Below, in pieces: positions 34,681 through 48,728 of a stretch of 64,000 nt of DNA. Position 1 is the first letter of the stretch; the number at the start of each line of letters is the position of its first letter. This DNA comes from Porodaedalea pini (lineage: Eukaryota > Basidiomycota > Agaricomycetes > Hymenochaetales > Hymenochaetaceae), in NCBI GenBank assembly GCA_002794775.1, contig NBAY01000064.1, forward strand, positions 124,001 through 188,000, given 5' to 3'. The position numbers were made by a program, and so were the translations under genes. The notes below the pieces were generated by a model that worked only from the letters and a program-made list of their open reading frames with translations, had not been told where the DNA came from and did not search any database.

Positions 34681-36712
34681 AAACATGTATACATTGAAAG
34701 AAAGAAAGAAAAAAAAAAAAAAGCGCTTTACACATAGATTTCCGCTCCTCGTAATTTCATCCTTCGTCTTCAAGGGTCTCCTTTTACCTTCTATTGATCT
34801 GCTTCACTTACTGTATCTAATAGCCACTGCCCACACTTCCTTTTGTCACCGAGTGGAGAACGTGAATATCCCCTCCGCAACAAAATGCCAAACACTCCTG
34901 ACGCCTTCGTTCTTCCCATCCTCCCCATCCTTCGCCTTTCTTTTCACTTTCCCCACCCTCCCTTCTTCGCTCTTCGTTCTTCCGGTTCTATTCTCATTTT
35001 TTTGTTTTCGAACTGTATCAATTAGTACGTGGATCAGATGCATTGCACACACCGTGCTCTCTCTATATAGACAAGCTAATTAGCTCTACAAGCGTATAAT
35101 ACCGTCCGCAGCACGCTTTGTGCTCATTAATATTAATATTGTCTTCTTCCAGATGGACTCGGAATCAGGAGGTGCATGCCGGATAGCTAACTGCTTTTTG
35201 TATTTGTATTTTCTGGAATGAGTGGGACGGATAGTCTACTTTGACCTTTCATGATTGCATCCATGCTTCGCGGACGATCCCGTAAGCTCCGCTGCAGACT
35301 CCGACGAAGATTGTCGTGCCGGTTCTATGTAGGCGTGCGGGATACGCTCAGCGTCGTTCGGCAGAGGGGAGTACATAGGGGTACAACAGATACAAAGCCC
35401 AGACCCGGGCTCCCCGACTTCCTTCGGATGCATCTTGTCTGCGGGCGCGGTTGTTCTTCCGCGTGCATGGGCGGCTCCGTTGCACCATCTAGCGTCTTTA
35501 GCGTCGCGACTCGACTTTTGTTTGGTCGCCGGAGGACTCTCGGTTCGTTGTCGTCGGACGCTAGAATCCTTCGATAGTGATAGTGATAGTGATAGTGTGC
35601 GTCGATGTGCTTGTGTATCACTCCCATCATTCGACCATATGCAACTACTGAAAGCTTTGCGTACTTGTACGTAGATGCACATCTGCAACGCGTGGTTTTC
35701 CGTATGGACAAGTCAGTCGCTTCAGCCTGAGGCCATACGCGACGCGATGTGGCTGACACGCTAGCTATCGCTGCAATGCAATGCACTCGGGGGATCGTCG
35801 GGCATCCGCTTCGAAACACATCCGAGTCGTCGCGCGTCATGCATGGCCCGTGGCGACTTTGCACAGTACAAGACTAAAGCCTGAAGGGGTGATGAGCGCC
35901 GGTGTGATCGGCGCAGGACTACTAAACAAGAGATGTTCCAGTGCTAACAGACGCGGAAACGCGTCTCTCGTAGCCTGAAACCCGGGGATGCCTGCTAAAA
36001 ATCTGCCCTGCCCCTACCTTTGAACGGGGCCCGTTTGAAGTTGATCGCAGTGAGTACTTGCAGTGCGACTTCCATGCGCCTCGAGCAATGAGGATGTCGA
36101 GGCTTCGGATATGCCTGGTTAGATATAGAGAATACTGATGATATGCACCGCTAACAGCGAGTGCCGGACGGCGTCTTTCCTAGATATATATTGAAGCACC
36201 GACTGCCACGATGCCCACTGCCACGCACAGAAGTCCCCGCACGATTCAAGTTGCCATCGCGCGCGCGACTGATGTCCGCTCTATCTTGCTTTTTCGACGA
36301 TGAAAAACCGCCAGAATCGTAGATCCGCACGAGAAGTCCGAGTCTAAGAACTGTGTTGGAGAGAGGCAGTTGCCGATCCTCCCTTTTCTGCTCTGGTATG
36401 CGAAGCGTTGAGCGATCGTGGGTCCATCCGGGTGGGAAGCCATTAATATTGATTGACCTTTGCATCTGATTTTTGCTGAGCTCGCGCGCTAATTGACGAA
36501 GGCTCCGATACACGTGGCTCTAAGTACTTGCCTATAGGCGACCTACTTGACAATGATAATATTAGCATTCTATATCTCTACCGCTGTCGGCATTAATATT
36601 TGTCCTAGAACCGCATAGGACTTGGCTTAGTAGCTCGAGACTGCTGTAATCTCAACCGATACTATCAATGTATCATTCGAGGGCCATTATAAAAATACAT
36701 AGAACAAACGTA
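34681..36712. other. Long intergenic region (right)
   Basis: Mirror of 22377-24273. Has the extra segment 35419-35559 and four rather than two copies of a GATAGT unit near 35575-35600. No gene supported. Confidence 0.5.
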
Positions 36713-37497
36713 TCACTGCAAGAAAATCTCAGGCGCCTGTTTGAGAACCAAAGATCAGCACCCTGCATAAGAAACGCGAAAAAAACGCAGGGACTCACAG
36801 CACCTCTAGACTCGAACGCCAACCAGTCTCCCGTACCCGTGGGCAAGAGCCCCATCGACCGACACTTCCACAACCCGAGACCCAGTGTTAAAATGTTGCA
36901 CAAAAGATACACGAATTTCTGCAGCGGAAGCGTCGAAAGCGCGTTCGCATTTGACGTCGAGGGCGCGAACTGCGCAAACACTACGCAGCAAGGCACCCAT
37001 GTGTTACTTCTGGCTATCCGGAACAAGCGGCCTTCGCTCACGTACCGGTATTAATGTTCGCCAAATTCTTGAACGGCGAGAATAGAAGCATGAAGACGAT
37101 GCCCATACTGAAGATCTGCACACCGCCGCCGGACATGTACAGCATGAACGCCTGCATTGGCAGTTGCTTTGCAGGCGATATTGCAAGGTCCCATGCGCGC
37201 TTCTCCTTCAGAGCGGCGTACGACGCCTCTGCGGTTGCAGGTGATTTAGACGGTGTCTTCGAAGACTGCGGTAAAAGGCAGGAGGAAGTAATATAGTTAA
37301 CGAAGCATTACAGATGCACATGGCTAGAAGCAAGGAATAACATACGGAAGATGGGGTCGTTGCAAAACCCGGTGGTGGCGGTAGGTTTCGCCATCTGTGA
37401 AGACGTGTCCAATGGTCAACTTGAGCGGAAAATATTTCAAGGAATTAACTCACTTTGATGGACTGTCGAGCGAGTTGTAGTCCAGTTTCGTCGTCAT
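36713..37497 (-). CDS. EMC4: ER membrane protein complex subunit 4 (right copy)
   Basis: Mirror of 21592-22376 with the same five-exon structure, length and motifs ([22 protein letters not shown]). Intron sequences differ slightly; the coding sequence appears undamaged. A second copy of a stoichiometric complex subunit is unusual and supports asking whether the arms are alleles. Confidence 0.9.
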
Positions 37498-37747
37498 TGT
37501 CGTCCACAGATCGACGCAGCCGACGATTCGTTTTTTGCACTTCGCCCGTGGTGTTGGTAACTGGAGAACGTTGCGTCAAGGACGCGAAGCACGCGTCGTC
37601 GGACTGTCGCACGACATACACACGCTCCCCCATTTGAGGCTGTCCGTAGATCTTCGAACCTCATCCACAAAGTCTCAGCTGCGAATTAATTATCTCTCTT
37701 ATATTCCTCCCTTCATGCCGTGAACCCCAGTCGTCCTCCAACTCGCC
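37498..37747. promoter_or_regulatory. Shared divergent promoter EMC4 / ABC transporter (right copy)
   Basis: Mirror of 21342-21591, same 250-bp spacing, nearly identical. Confidence 0.5.
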
Positions 37748-40700
37748 ATGTACCGCCCAGCGACGCTCCTCGTTTTCCTGCGTCTGCTCTGGGAAGCGGC
37801 AGCTCAAGACTCTTGTGAGAACTATGGGGTGCAGAACGGGACGTCCTGCAGTTGCCCCTCCGGATTCGGAGGCGCGACGTGCTCGGAGCCCGGGTGCGGC
37901 GGGGACATCTTCCAGGGGGCGAGCAGGAGCTTAGCGTCCGGCAACGAGACGGCCTTCTCCAACTTGACCAGCTCGAGCTGCTCCTGCGAGTCCGGCTGGG
38001 GCGGCTTCGGCTGCAATGTCTGCCAGAGCTCGTCTGCGTGCCAGACGGCGTTCACGAATTCTGGGAGGAGCTCGAGTGTGGCGGGCACCCTGACTGGGGG
38101 TGATTCGGGCCAGAACAGCACATTGGTGTGCAATAATGAGCCGAAGGTGCAGGCGGCGGGGCAGATGAGCTGCAGTGTCATTGTGCGTCCCCTCTCTCTT
38201 TCTATTTCTTATCCTCACAACTCAATAACGTAATCCATCAGAATCCAACGCTGCAAGCCATCTTCCCTGGCTCTGCGAACCTCAACATCTTGCGGACGCT
38301 CCAGCCTGGACTAACGCCGCTGCCGAACGTGACTGGCTTCGGTTCAGCAGGCTCGGTCTACGCACAGCTCTGGTACGAGGGCGTAGAGCAGTTCTACTGC
38401 GCCGCGGACTCTTGCACACAGACCGTCACAGGTGACGGCTCGACGAACTGGCAGTGCTCGAACCTGGAGTGCACGTGTCGGACGAACACGACTTTCTGCG
38501 GCGGCGGGGTGAGGCGTCCTCTTTGTTTCTCTTCACTCTGCGTGTAAATTAAGTGCTCATGGTCGCATTAAACCCCAGGCAACGGATCTGAAGAGCACCA
38601 TCGACGGACTCGCCGGCACTTTGACTATCTCCTGCGCGGAGCCACCGAATGGGACGTCGACTACATCATGCGGCTTCCAGCAGACGATCCTGAACCAACT
38701 ATTCGGCTCCAGCGGTCTCTCCCTTTCCGACTGCTCCTTCGGCGAGTGCGTTGCGCAGAGTGTGATTGATTCGTCCTCGTCGTCGAATAGTACGACTACG
38801 GAAGACACGCACAAGAGTTTGAGCGGCGGCGTCATCGCCGGACTTGCCGTCGTCGGCGCGTTGCTCCTGCTAGCGGTTGTGTTCCTTCTGTTCGGTGTCG
38901 TAACACAGAGGCGCGCGAGGAGAGGTTTCTCTGACGCCTTTGGCAGTGGCGGCGTTACTATCGCCTGGCGGGACGTCTCGTATGTTGTACCGACTGCAAA
39001 GGCCTTCCGGTTCCTGCAGCGCAAGTCGAGAGCCGCGGACGGCTTTACGGATGAGAAAGTTATATTAGATAACGTGAGCGGGCGCGTTGAGCCTGGGCAG
39101 ATGATGGCGATTCTCGGTCCTTCAGGTGCCGGAAAGACGACGCTTGTCGAAATCCTCGCAGGGAAACAGAAGATGGGCGTCGTATCAGGGACCGTCGCCC
39201 GCTCTGCAGGCGGAGATGTCGTTGCTCCTAGCGCACGCATCGCGTTTGTACCCCAGCAGGACGTCCTCCCAGCCACCCTCACCGTGCGCGAGGCACTCAT
39301 CTTCGCAGCAGAACTGCGGCTGCCAGAGTCCGTCCCCCTGCACGAGAAGCGCATGCGCGTCGACGAGGTCATCGACCAGCTCGGTCTCGCACGCGTCGCG
39401 GACACGCGTATCGGCTCAGGCGAACGCCGTGGCGTTTCCGGCGGTGAGATGCGCCGCGTGAGCATCGGGCTTGAGCTCGTGGGGCGGCCAGACGCTCTTG
39501 TGCTCGACGAGCCGACGAGCGGACTCGACTCCGTGAGCGCCGCGCGGGTCGCGGAAGTCCTGCGTGCTGTCGCTCACGATCCGGAGCATCCCACGGCAGT
39601 CATCGCGTCCATCCACCAGCCGAGCTCGAAGCTCTATCACACATTCGACAGCGTCATGGTTCTTGCACATGGACGTGCTCTGTATTCTGGGCCAGGTGGA
39701 CTTGCGCCTCTGAGTCACTTCGCCGCACATGGCGTCCCCGCGCCATCTGAAGGCTACAACGTCGCGGAACACCTTCTGGACGTCGCGTCCGATCCGCAGC
39801 CTGCTCTGTTCTCTTCTGCCCAGAGGGAAATGCCTGTGAGGGATGCTGACCTCAAGGCGGAGTCAGAGAAGAGTGAGCAGGCTAGTGCTGGAGTCAGTAG
39901 CCCTGCTGAACTGGAGAAGGGCGAGATTTCGGGCAAGTCTAGAGCGAAGGGTGGCTCTCAGTACGCAGCTACATTCTTGACCCAGCTTGAGGTTCTGTCC
40001 GGTCGCGAGTGGAAGATCTTGCGAAGGTACGTACTACTTACTTTCACAAGGAGAGTGAGGACTGACGAGACGAGGGTTGCAGAGATAAAACGCTGTTCCT
40101 CACTCATGTTGGCATCGCGTGTGTCCTCGGCGTCTTCTGCGGAGGTTTATATTTCAACACGGGTATCACTATCGCCGGCTTCCAGTCCCGTGTGGGATGC
40201 TTGTTCTTTCTGGTGAGCATGATCTACCCTAAAGATGGACGTCCCCTAGCCTCAGATCAACCTTCATACAGGGAGCTCTCATAGCGTTTTCATCATTGAG
40301 CGCTTTGTATAACCTTGTTGAATCGCGGCCTCTCTTCCTTCGCGAGAGGTCCAACTTGTATTACAGGTTAGTCCGAAAGCTTAGGATAGAACTTTGTACT
40401 GACGATCCGTATTTAGTCCTACCGCTTGGCTGCTTTCTCGACTTATCTTCGATGTTGTCCCACTGCGGTTAATCCCAACGATCATAGTATCTTCCATGTG
40501 CGTACACTATTGCATCGCCCTCCGCCTTTGCTTACATTTCCGCAGAACATACTGGATGGCAGGCCTCGCCGATGATCCAGCCCACTTCTTCAAGTTCCTC
40601 TTCGTCCTTGTTCTGTACTCCCTAGCCATGACTCTTTTCGTACGTTCCGTTCCCTCTTCGTCAGTCCTTCCCTTCCATAAACTCCCCCCGATCGCAGAAC

Positions 40701-41140
40701 TTCCTCCTTGCATGTCTGTTCCAAAACGGTGGCGTCGCGATTCTGCTGAGCGCGCTGACGGCTCTGTATCAAATGACATTTGCGGGCTTCTTCGTGCACC
40801 TCGGTGACATACCGCCCGTGCTGCGCTGGCTGCAGTGGCTCTGTCCACTCAAATACAGCCTCGAGGCACTGTCTGTGAACGAGGTCGGCTCGGGGCTCAT
40901 GATCGAGGACACGCTCCAAGGCGTACCCGTCAATGTTTCAGCAAGCCTTATCATGCAACTCGTACGTGCACCGTTTAATCCAAGAAAAAATTGCATTCTG
41001 AGCATTAGGACGACGTGTAGTTATTCGGCTTCGGCGTGAATAATTACTATAGAGACGTGCTCGTCCTCTTCGCTTTCATCGCTGGGTTTGGCATCGGTGT
41101 CATCGGTGTTGTTTGGCTGAAGATGCGCGAGCGACGGTGA
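37748..41140 (+). CDS. ABCG-type transporter with EGF-like N-terminus (right copy)
   Basis: Mirror of 17950-21341, ATG 37748 to TGA 41138-41140. Walker A, signature and Walker B are unchanged. Exon differences include G/V after LLFGV, V/I in REALVFA and P/S in PAPPEGY. Splice sites checked by eye at the exon ending WKILRR and the next beginning DKTLFLTHVG remain intact. Likely functional; it is the easiest place to measure arm divergence. Confidence 0.9.
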
Positions 41141-41742
41141 TTGTTTGTGTTGCAGACGTGTTATTGTGACTGTTTTGTACGCTTTCTCTGGTTTTGATTT
41201 GTATCCTAGTGGACCATGTTATCGTCATGCTCTGTCTTGCTATTCTTCTATAGATGTTCAATATGAAAGAGTTTCGAATGACTGAGAGTAAACATGAGAC
41301 TCAAAACTTCCCGTTTCATTTCCGATCAGTTTCATTAGTTACATGTATGTAAGAGCCTAAGACAACAGCAATTCAGATTGATCCAAAAGGATATCCCGCA
41401 GATGTGCTTGTTCAAGTGATGAGGTGATTTCCAGTCCACCAATGAAGGTGAACAGTTGAAAATGTAGCCCTAGCAAGATTACGATGACTTTTTTCCCGAA
41501 TCTTTAGGACATCCACTTCCACCCCTTTGAGCTCGTACCCCTTGGGCTCACCTCGCTCGGAAAAACGACACCAATAATGAGCAATCAATCACCAATGTCG
41601 TACTCGTACTAATCACTAAATGCAAGCTTCTGCCATCCATTCATCTTCGCCAGTAAACGCCAATGTCCTTTTCGCCTTATCAATCGGAAATTAACTTAAG
41701 GACCCCAGTTTCTCGGCACTCTTCCTTTCTCTCTTCAATTAC
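41141..41742. other. Convergent intergenic region (right)
   Basis: Mirror of 17366-17949, somewhat more diverged than the genes. No gene seen. Confidence 0.5.
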
Positions 41743-43034
41743 TCAGGCAGTCTCCAGAGGACGAGCAATAAGCTTCGTCCCGCTGACCTTGTTCCCTTCT
41801 AAGCGCTCCAGCCCGTCCGGAATCCCAGCCAAGCCGTTCGGAAGCACTTCGACGCGGTTGGGCTATATTCATGCGTCGTTTCAGTAAATCAGATCCGTCG
41901 AAGCTAGCTCCGCCACCATACCTTGATGATCCCATTCTCTAGTAAGCGCGTCAGCTTACTGTAGAGGCTCACGCCAAGTCCCCGGTTTGCTGGAAAGTGT
42001 ACATTGCCGGCCACGGTGTCAATGAGGGTCTTGTCTTTGTATTTCCCCTTGTCGACCCTTGTTGGGAGGATGATTACGAGGGCGCCACCCGGTGCGAGCA
42101 GGTCCCACGCCTGTGACTGCGTGTCTTGCTCCGAGACTGCGTCGAAGATCAACTCGACTTGCGCACTACCGAGAATCTCCGCGACCTTGGCTGCGACGTC
42201 CGCCTTGCGGTCAACAACGTGCGTCGCGCCGAGTGATTTGAGCAGAGCTGTGTTGTGCGGTGAGGCAGTGGCGATGATGGGTGAGAAACCAGAGAGCTTT
42301 GCCAGCTGGATGACTACATGAGAGATGGAAGGTCAGTACTTCTATCCTTACAATCAAGGTGTGTACCAAGGATATTGTTACCGTATTGCCCGACAGAGGT
42401 CGATCCGCCGAAAACGACGATCGGCTTTCCACGATATATGCCTTCTCCGCCTTCCTCCCATGCAGGCGAGTACTTTTGGACTCCCGCTGGTCTGTCGCCA
42501 TATAGTCCCAGAGCCGCGGTAGCAAGGCCTAGTGGAACAGATGCAGCTTCGTCGAAAGAGACGTTCGAAGGAAGCTACGTTCAGTGTAGCGTTGAAAAAA
42601 GAAATTAGTCAGAGAAATGATAACGGGAGGACTCGAACTGACTTTAGCTGTGATCTCTGCTGGGACGACCGCGTATTGCTGGAAGGTTCCTTTGTCATTC
42701 GAAAAGAATCCCTGGTGAACTCTGGGCAGCAATGCGTCAGTGTCTAAACACGAGGTAGGAGCCTGAGGTAAGCTTACACCTTATCGCCTTTCGCAAAGCC
42801 TTGGACGCCTTCGCCGACGTCCTCTATTGTACCAGCCGAGTCCGAACCGAGGATGGCAGGGTACTCAGCGACGAACCAGTTGTTGTTTCGGATCTTCCAG
42901 TCGACAGGATTCAATGCAGCTGCATGGATCTTTACCAAGAGTTCCCCGGGCCCGGACTTCGGGATGGCTTTGGATCCTACGCGCCACTCGCCGTTAACTG
43001 GAGTTTGGAGAAAGAGGGCTTTTTGTTCAGGCAT
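41743..43034 (-). CDS. Medium-chain reductase/quinone oxidoreductase-like protein (right copy)
   Basis: Mirror of 16075-17365, ATG 43034 to TGA 41743-41745, same exon arrangement. The N-terminal motif reads KSGPGELL rather than KPGPGELL; intron 2 differs by several bases. The Rossmann motif GGSTSVGQY is kept. Looks intact. Confidence 0.87.
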
Positions 43035-44002
43035 CGCAGACGGAATTGTCGAAGAAGAAGATTCTGGGCGTGTCTGGGTGGCGTTGTGCGGGTACACTTA
43101 GGCATTATATACGGCATGAGACGGAAACTCATTAGAGATATGGGCGCTGTGTAGCAGTGAGTGCTGAGTAAAGCCTGTCTGGTATTATCACCAGTACTTA
43201 CTAACGTGCCAGTGGGCTTTGATGCATCAAGCGCTTTGAAGAAAAAAACCTTGTGTCACGGGGCGAGACGTCGATCCGTATTCCAAACTCAGATCAAGCT
43301 TCCAACGAGACAGGCCTAGGCTTCCTTGTGTCCTACATTAAACATTGAGGCAAAGTCTACAGCGTGATATTTAGGTCAAGATGGTAATTGCAACGTTATT
43401 CATGGGGACTTCCAGATCCATCTGCGTGGGTTCGAGATTGTGAGACAAATGGTAAGGGCACGCGATACTCCCTGCCAAAAAAGATATCATGATCGCGCGC
43501 GATCACGATATCTCTGGTTGCGACAGAGGCCCTGTTCGGCTGTCTCTGTCGCGACCCTGTACATGTATTTCTTTTGAGATCGCGGTACCTGTTTTTCATT
43601 TTGCAATATTAATACTGTTTTGCATCCCAGATACTCACAAACAACACAACTAAAAAAAATGAAAAATGAAAAAAAAATAATGTAATGATACGGGTCTTCC
43701 CTTCTGTCACCTTAGAATATTTTTAATAGTGTCATAAAGTGGTCGTTCTGCTGCTCACAAAAAGTGAGCATTCTGAATGCAACTCGCGGCGAAAATCTCT
43801 GGTCATTTCCCACACCCTCTACCGCGGTTTGCACAAGTTGCAAATCGCGGTAGAGCAAAACCATGATCACGCAACCGAACGAAGCGCTATTCATTCATCC
43901 TGCCATAATGGAGCAGTTGATCATCACTCCCTGATGCATCATGGAAAATTTGTACGTGATGTGCAGGGCTGGGATTCGGACAATGGTGGGTAGGTAGGTA
44001 GG
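43035..44002. other. Intergenic segment with hairpins (right)
   Basis: Mirror of 15111-16074, with the palindromes at 43482-43513 and 43817-43855. Ends in a GGTA tandem run beside the Tc1 end. No gene supported. Confidence 0.4.
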
Positions 44003-45488
44003 TACACTGGCTTCCAAAATTATTGCAACATGCCCTTTTTCTGTATAAGGCTACTTCTAAATGTAATAAAAATATAACCAATGCAGTTTTTGTCCTGGTT
44101 TCTTTTGTAAGATCTAGAGAACCATCAACTGTATATGTATGCAAAATTACAGAAATATTGGCTGAGTTTCTGAATTATAGTGAGATTACCTTTGCAAGTC
44201 TTGTTTTAGTAAAACAGAAGAAATTATCTAATTCTATGGCAAAATCCAGCAAATGCAATTCAGGGCAAGACAATACATCATATCAGTAGCTAGTATTCCC
44301 TCCAAAAACTTTCACCACTTCAGAAATCCTCTGGGGTATTGAGTTGTACAGATTTGACAAAAAAGCCTGACCCAGTTGATCCCACTCCTCCTGCAAAGCA
44401 ACCCATAATTCATCTGCATTAGAAGGCTGATGCTTCTGCTTTTGAATACGATGGCCAAGTGCATCCCAGACATGCTCAATGATATTGAGATCAGGGCTGG
44501 AAGGTGGCCAGAAGAGGAGGTGGATCTTGTGGTTGGTGAACCGTGTGCAAGCAAGTGTGGAGTTGTGCTTTGGATCATTATCCTGCTGAAAGACAATGTA
44601 TGCTGGGTGTAGGTGGTAGTCCTCCAATGTTCCTAGGAGGGATGTGGATAGAATGGAGACATACTGCTCTGCATTCATTATTCCTTCAATTCTGTGGAGA
44701 TGCCCAAATCCCTTTGATGTGATACATCCCCAGACCATGACATGTCCTCCACCATGTGAAACCTGCTTCTGTGTGCTCCTATCATCAAGGACATGCTCTC
44801 CAGGCTTCCTCCAGACATAGTGTCACACATCAGACCCAAAAACATTAAACTTGGATTCATCTGAGAAAATGACATGCCTCCAATGCCATTTTGTCCAATG
44901 CCAATAAATCCTTGCCCATAAGCGACGCTTGCATTTCTGCAGTGCAGTAAGAAGTGGTACCCTCTGATGAGCAAATACATGTAGGCCTTGCTTCTTGAGC
45001 AGCTGTCATATGGTCTGAGCAGACACATCTGGAAATAGCTGTTGCTGGACTTCAATAGCATTGCTTGCTTCCCCTCTAGCAAGGGCAAGCTCAGCACAAA
45101 GACTGTCTCAAGCAGATAGTAGGGATGGCTGGCCTACATTGCAATGCTGAGGATAGAAAGAGTGGTGTTCCTCCCAGTCCCTGATGATCCTCCAGATTGT
45201 CGTCCAGTCACATCCAAAACGCTCCTTGATTTCATGATAGGGGACCCCAGATGTTGCTAGAGTGTAGATCTGGGCCTTCTTGGTAGGTGTGTAGGTAGGA
45301 CAGCAGCCTGACCTTGCCATGAGATGGGCAGCAAGGTGGTTGAGACAAATGTGCAGTTTTCTTGTGCACAATGATGACACGGTCCAACTGCTTTGCTGGC
45401 AGTCACATGACACCTTTTCTTTTTAGTCATACTTTAACCAATTTCTTTACAATTTCACTCCACTTTTTTGCACATCTAAATAAATACC
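44003..45488 (-). mobile_element. Tc1/mariner element, right copy (inactive)
   Basis: Mirror of 13625-15110. The terminal repeat TACACTGGCTTCCAAAATTA starts at 44003 next to TA. The other terminal repeat is not seen before the foldback element. Confidence 0.7.
44283..45320 (-). pseudogene. Tc1-like DD34E transposase, right copy
   Basis: Same 346-codon frame as 13793-14830, with the same three TGA stops. Small differences include PPSSPDLN for LPSSPDLN and DALGHRI for DALDHRI. Because the stops are shared, the element was already dead before the two arms separated. Confidence 0.87.
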
Positions 45489-46344
45489 TTACAGCCTTTT
45501 TCATAATTCCTGTGACACGTGCATGTCACATGAAGTGAGCTGCATCAGAGCCAAAGTGTTGAAAAATTAGAATGAATGTCTATTTTCTCTGTGAATTCTG
45601 CACAGAACCTGCTCATTAAGTACTCAAAAAAAAGGCACGGTTCTCAGGAGCAGAAATATGTAAAATATGGAGCAATAAATTGACTGTGTAGGTGGGTGGA
45701 GATCAAACAAGTGCAGCCAGTCTGTTCTCTCACCCATTTCCACTGAGATTCAAAAATTATGGCTCCCTACATCTACCTATAAAATTCTTTCCTGTGTCTG
45801 TAAATTAAGCATATGACTATACCAACATCTTCTGCAAGTTTGAAGCCAATCCATTCAGTATTCATGGTCCAGCAGCAAGATTTGTGTTCCACTTCAAGCT
45901 CTTTCCACCCTCCTTTTCTCACAACAGGTCTTGCAGAGTAGAACACAAATCTTGCTGCTGCACCATGAATACTAAATGGATTGGCTTCAAACTTGCAGAA
46001 GATGTTGGTATAGTCATATACTTAATTTACAGACACAGGAAAGAATTTTATAGGTAGATGTAGGGGAGCCATAATTTTTGAATCTCAGTGGAAATGGGTG
46101 AGAGAACAGACTGGCTGCACTTGTTTGATCTCCACCCACCTACACAGTCAACATATTGCTCCCTATTTTACATGTTTCTGCTCCTGAGAACCATGCCTTT
46201 TTTTTTTGAGTACTTAATGAGCAGGTACTGTGCAGAATTTACAGAGAAAATAGGCATTCATTCTAATTTTTCAACATTTTGGCTCAGCCACAGCTCATTT
46301 CATGTGACATGCATGTGTTGCAGGACTTATGAAAATGGCTGTAA
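45489..46344. mobile_element. Foldback element, right copy
   Basis: 856-bp mirror of 12767-13624, TTACAGCC to GGCTGTAA. Confidence 0.8.
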
Positions 46345-48728
46345 TTGCACATGCACTACAACAATTGCAAAGCTCCATAAAAATGTAGTCGAGATGCCAA
46401 ATGATGAGGAACACTTGATCTGGATTGCTATGTGTATTTTGGCTATTGTGAATATATTCTGCTGAATTTTGCAGCAATGAAATGCACCTCAGGTAACTCT
46501 TTATGTGCTGCAATTTATCTGCTTGATGTACCTGACAGCTAGACTGGATTGTTGCTTTTATCATTGCTCTGATTTCTTGTGCGACTGCATTGACTTCCAT
46601 ATTGACCAGTGAAAATAGGGCCTTGTGAGAGCTAGTCATCAGCTCCAGGGAAAAGACAGATAATTATAAGTCCAATCTTTGCAAGGGCTCAATTTTGCAG
46701 ACGGCACCTATGATGAGGAGTACATCATAGACAAATCGATCCTCTATGGCAAGACAAGTAATCTGATCTAGAGCTTGCATCCTTGTCGAAGCAACACCCA
46801 ATCTGGAATAGCTCAGCCAGCTTACAGCAACACAGTAATTGTAGGACATACTGAACATATTTAACGAGTTTCATACAGTCCTTCTCCAACTTCGTGTTCT
46901 TCAAATCAAGCTTCTGACTGCCAGCTGGAAGACTAAGCACTTTTGAGTGTTGACATTTCATCCTGACCACTGTCATCTGCAGCCCCTTTCCCAACTTCTC
47001 TGCAATTCATCCAAGCTGGATTTCTATGTGCTTGCCAACAGAGTCATAGCCAAGACCGAGTGTGCGACCAAGACCCAGGAGGTTACTTGCTGTAGAATTT
47101 GTGCTTACAGATGTGGCTAGAGAGTCTCATCTTGCTTGATAGTTCAGGTCTGCATCTGCATAGAAAGCATGAATTGAGCTCATATGATCCATTCTTGCAA
47201 GAGGCTTGGGGTCAGAGATCAAGATTGAGAATGATGACTGGGAGAGATGTGGTCTTCTGATTTAAGTACTGAAGAGATGCCCAAAGCACTGCCAGTAAGC
47301 TGTGCTTCTAAATACAGTAGTATTGGTCTCTGTCAGAGGAGACATTGGTGCAAAAGCACTTTAAAGCCTTCCAGCAGTGTATGTGCATTTATATAACTGC
47401 ATCGCCTTGGAACGCCAGTGCCCAGCATCAGCATCATGAGACATACTCATGTGCACTGTGGCATAGAAGTTTGCTTATAGAGAGAAGCACAGGGTATTAT
47501 CAGGTCTTCCATATAAAGCCATATAGATGCACCTGCATCCTGATCATTAATATAGATCATGCACAGCAACAGCTACTAATAAAGAGGAATGGTCTAATCC
47601 CAATGCCTATCTGTGAAGCCTTTTTGCGATGTCAACAGCTTCACTTCATGGCATTTCTGCATGTAGATTGCTTTGTCCGTGTCTCTGATGCAAGGACTTG
47701 AACATTATGATTCAAGCATACTCATGTCTTTGACCAGCCCTTTGAAGAGTTGCAAGAGCTGCCCAACAGTTTTTCTGAGGTCCTTGAGCCTATGAAATGA
47801 AAAGTGGATCTAGCTGTATGAGAATGCGCCAGAAGAAGAGACACACGCCTGGGTACTCTGAAAACAATCACTTCTTGCTTCCAGAGGCAAGAAAGTGGGC
47901 CAAAGCATATGTCCAACTAATGTATGAATCATCCACTACATGTTGCATGAAATGCATTTATAGAGTCGGAGCAAGAGACGCAAGAGAAAATGTCAGTATA
48001 TGTTGACTGGGTCACTTGAACTTGCCTTAATCTACAAAAAGCATAAATTTTGTTCTACATGAATACCTTGGTTTCCTTCTCCTCTGCATGTTCAATGCGT
48101 CCTTGTTGAGTCCCACAAAGACTTATGGTTATTGAATCGGTCATAGTAGAGGCTAAAGCATCCAGTGCTTAAGCTTGAGGTTGAGGATCAGAACCAGTCA
48201 GATCAAAGGTCAATGCAATATCTCATTCACTTGCCCATGTCCATGTTCAATGCTGCAATCCTCTTTCTGCTGATAATGGCATGCTTGAGCTCTCTAGAAT
48301 GACTGCTCAAGGAATCAAGATGAAATGTTTCTTATGATGGTTGCATTGATCAGATGAGGAACTGACTGGCAATGGGAGTGAAAGATTTGATGGCACATTC
48401 TCTTATGTCTTCAAAACTATCATAACAACCATGCTCGAGCAACAACATGAGGAACAATGCTTGGCACCCCACGCTGTAATGTATGAAGTATCTGAGCAAC
48501 CTCTTCTCAGAGACATGCTGAGTCTGGTGAACAGCAAAGGCAGACATCCTTGTTTGACAGATCACCTCTGTCGAGTAGGAAAGGGTGATGGTGAACAAAC
48601 TGCTTTGCATGGCTGTAGCATCTGTCCTCCTTTTGTCCTTCTCCTATGCTTGAGAATAGCAGCAGCATTGTGTGTGGTCATCTCACAGCTGAGTGCACTT
48701 CTCTAGGATGTGCTATTATGGACGTCAG
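46345..48728. other. Region E, uninterrupted copy
   Basis: The right-arm version of region E without element A; the empty insertion site is CTGAC at 46963-46967. Open segments on both strands match the left copy, for example 47345-47701 on the plus strand, which continues to 48006 if TGA codons and a small frame change are ignored. The function remains unidentified. It ends at the element C LTR. Confidence 0.45.
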
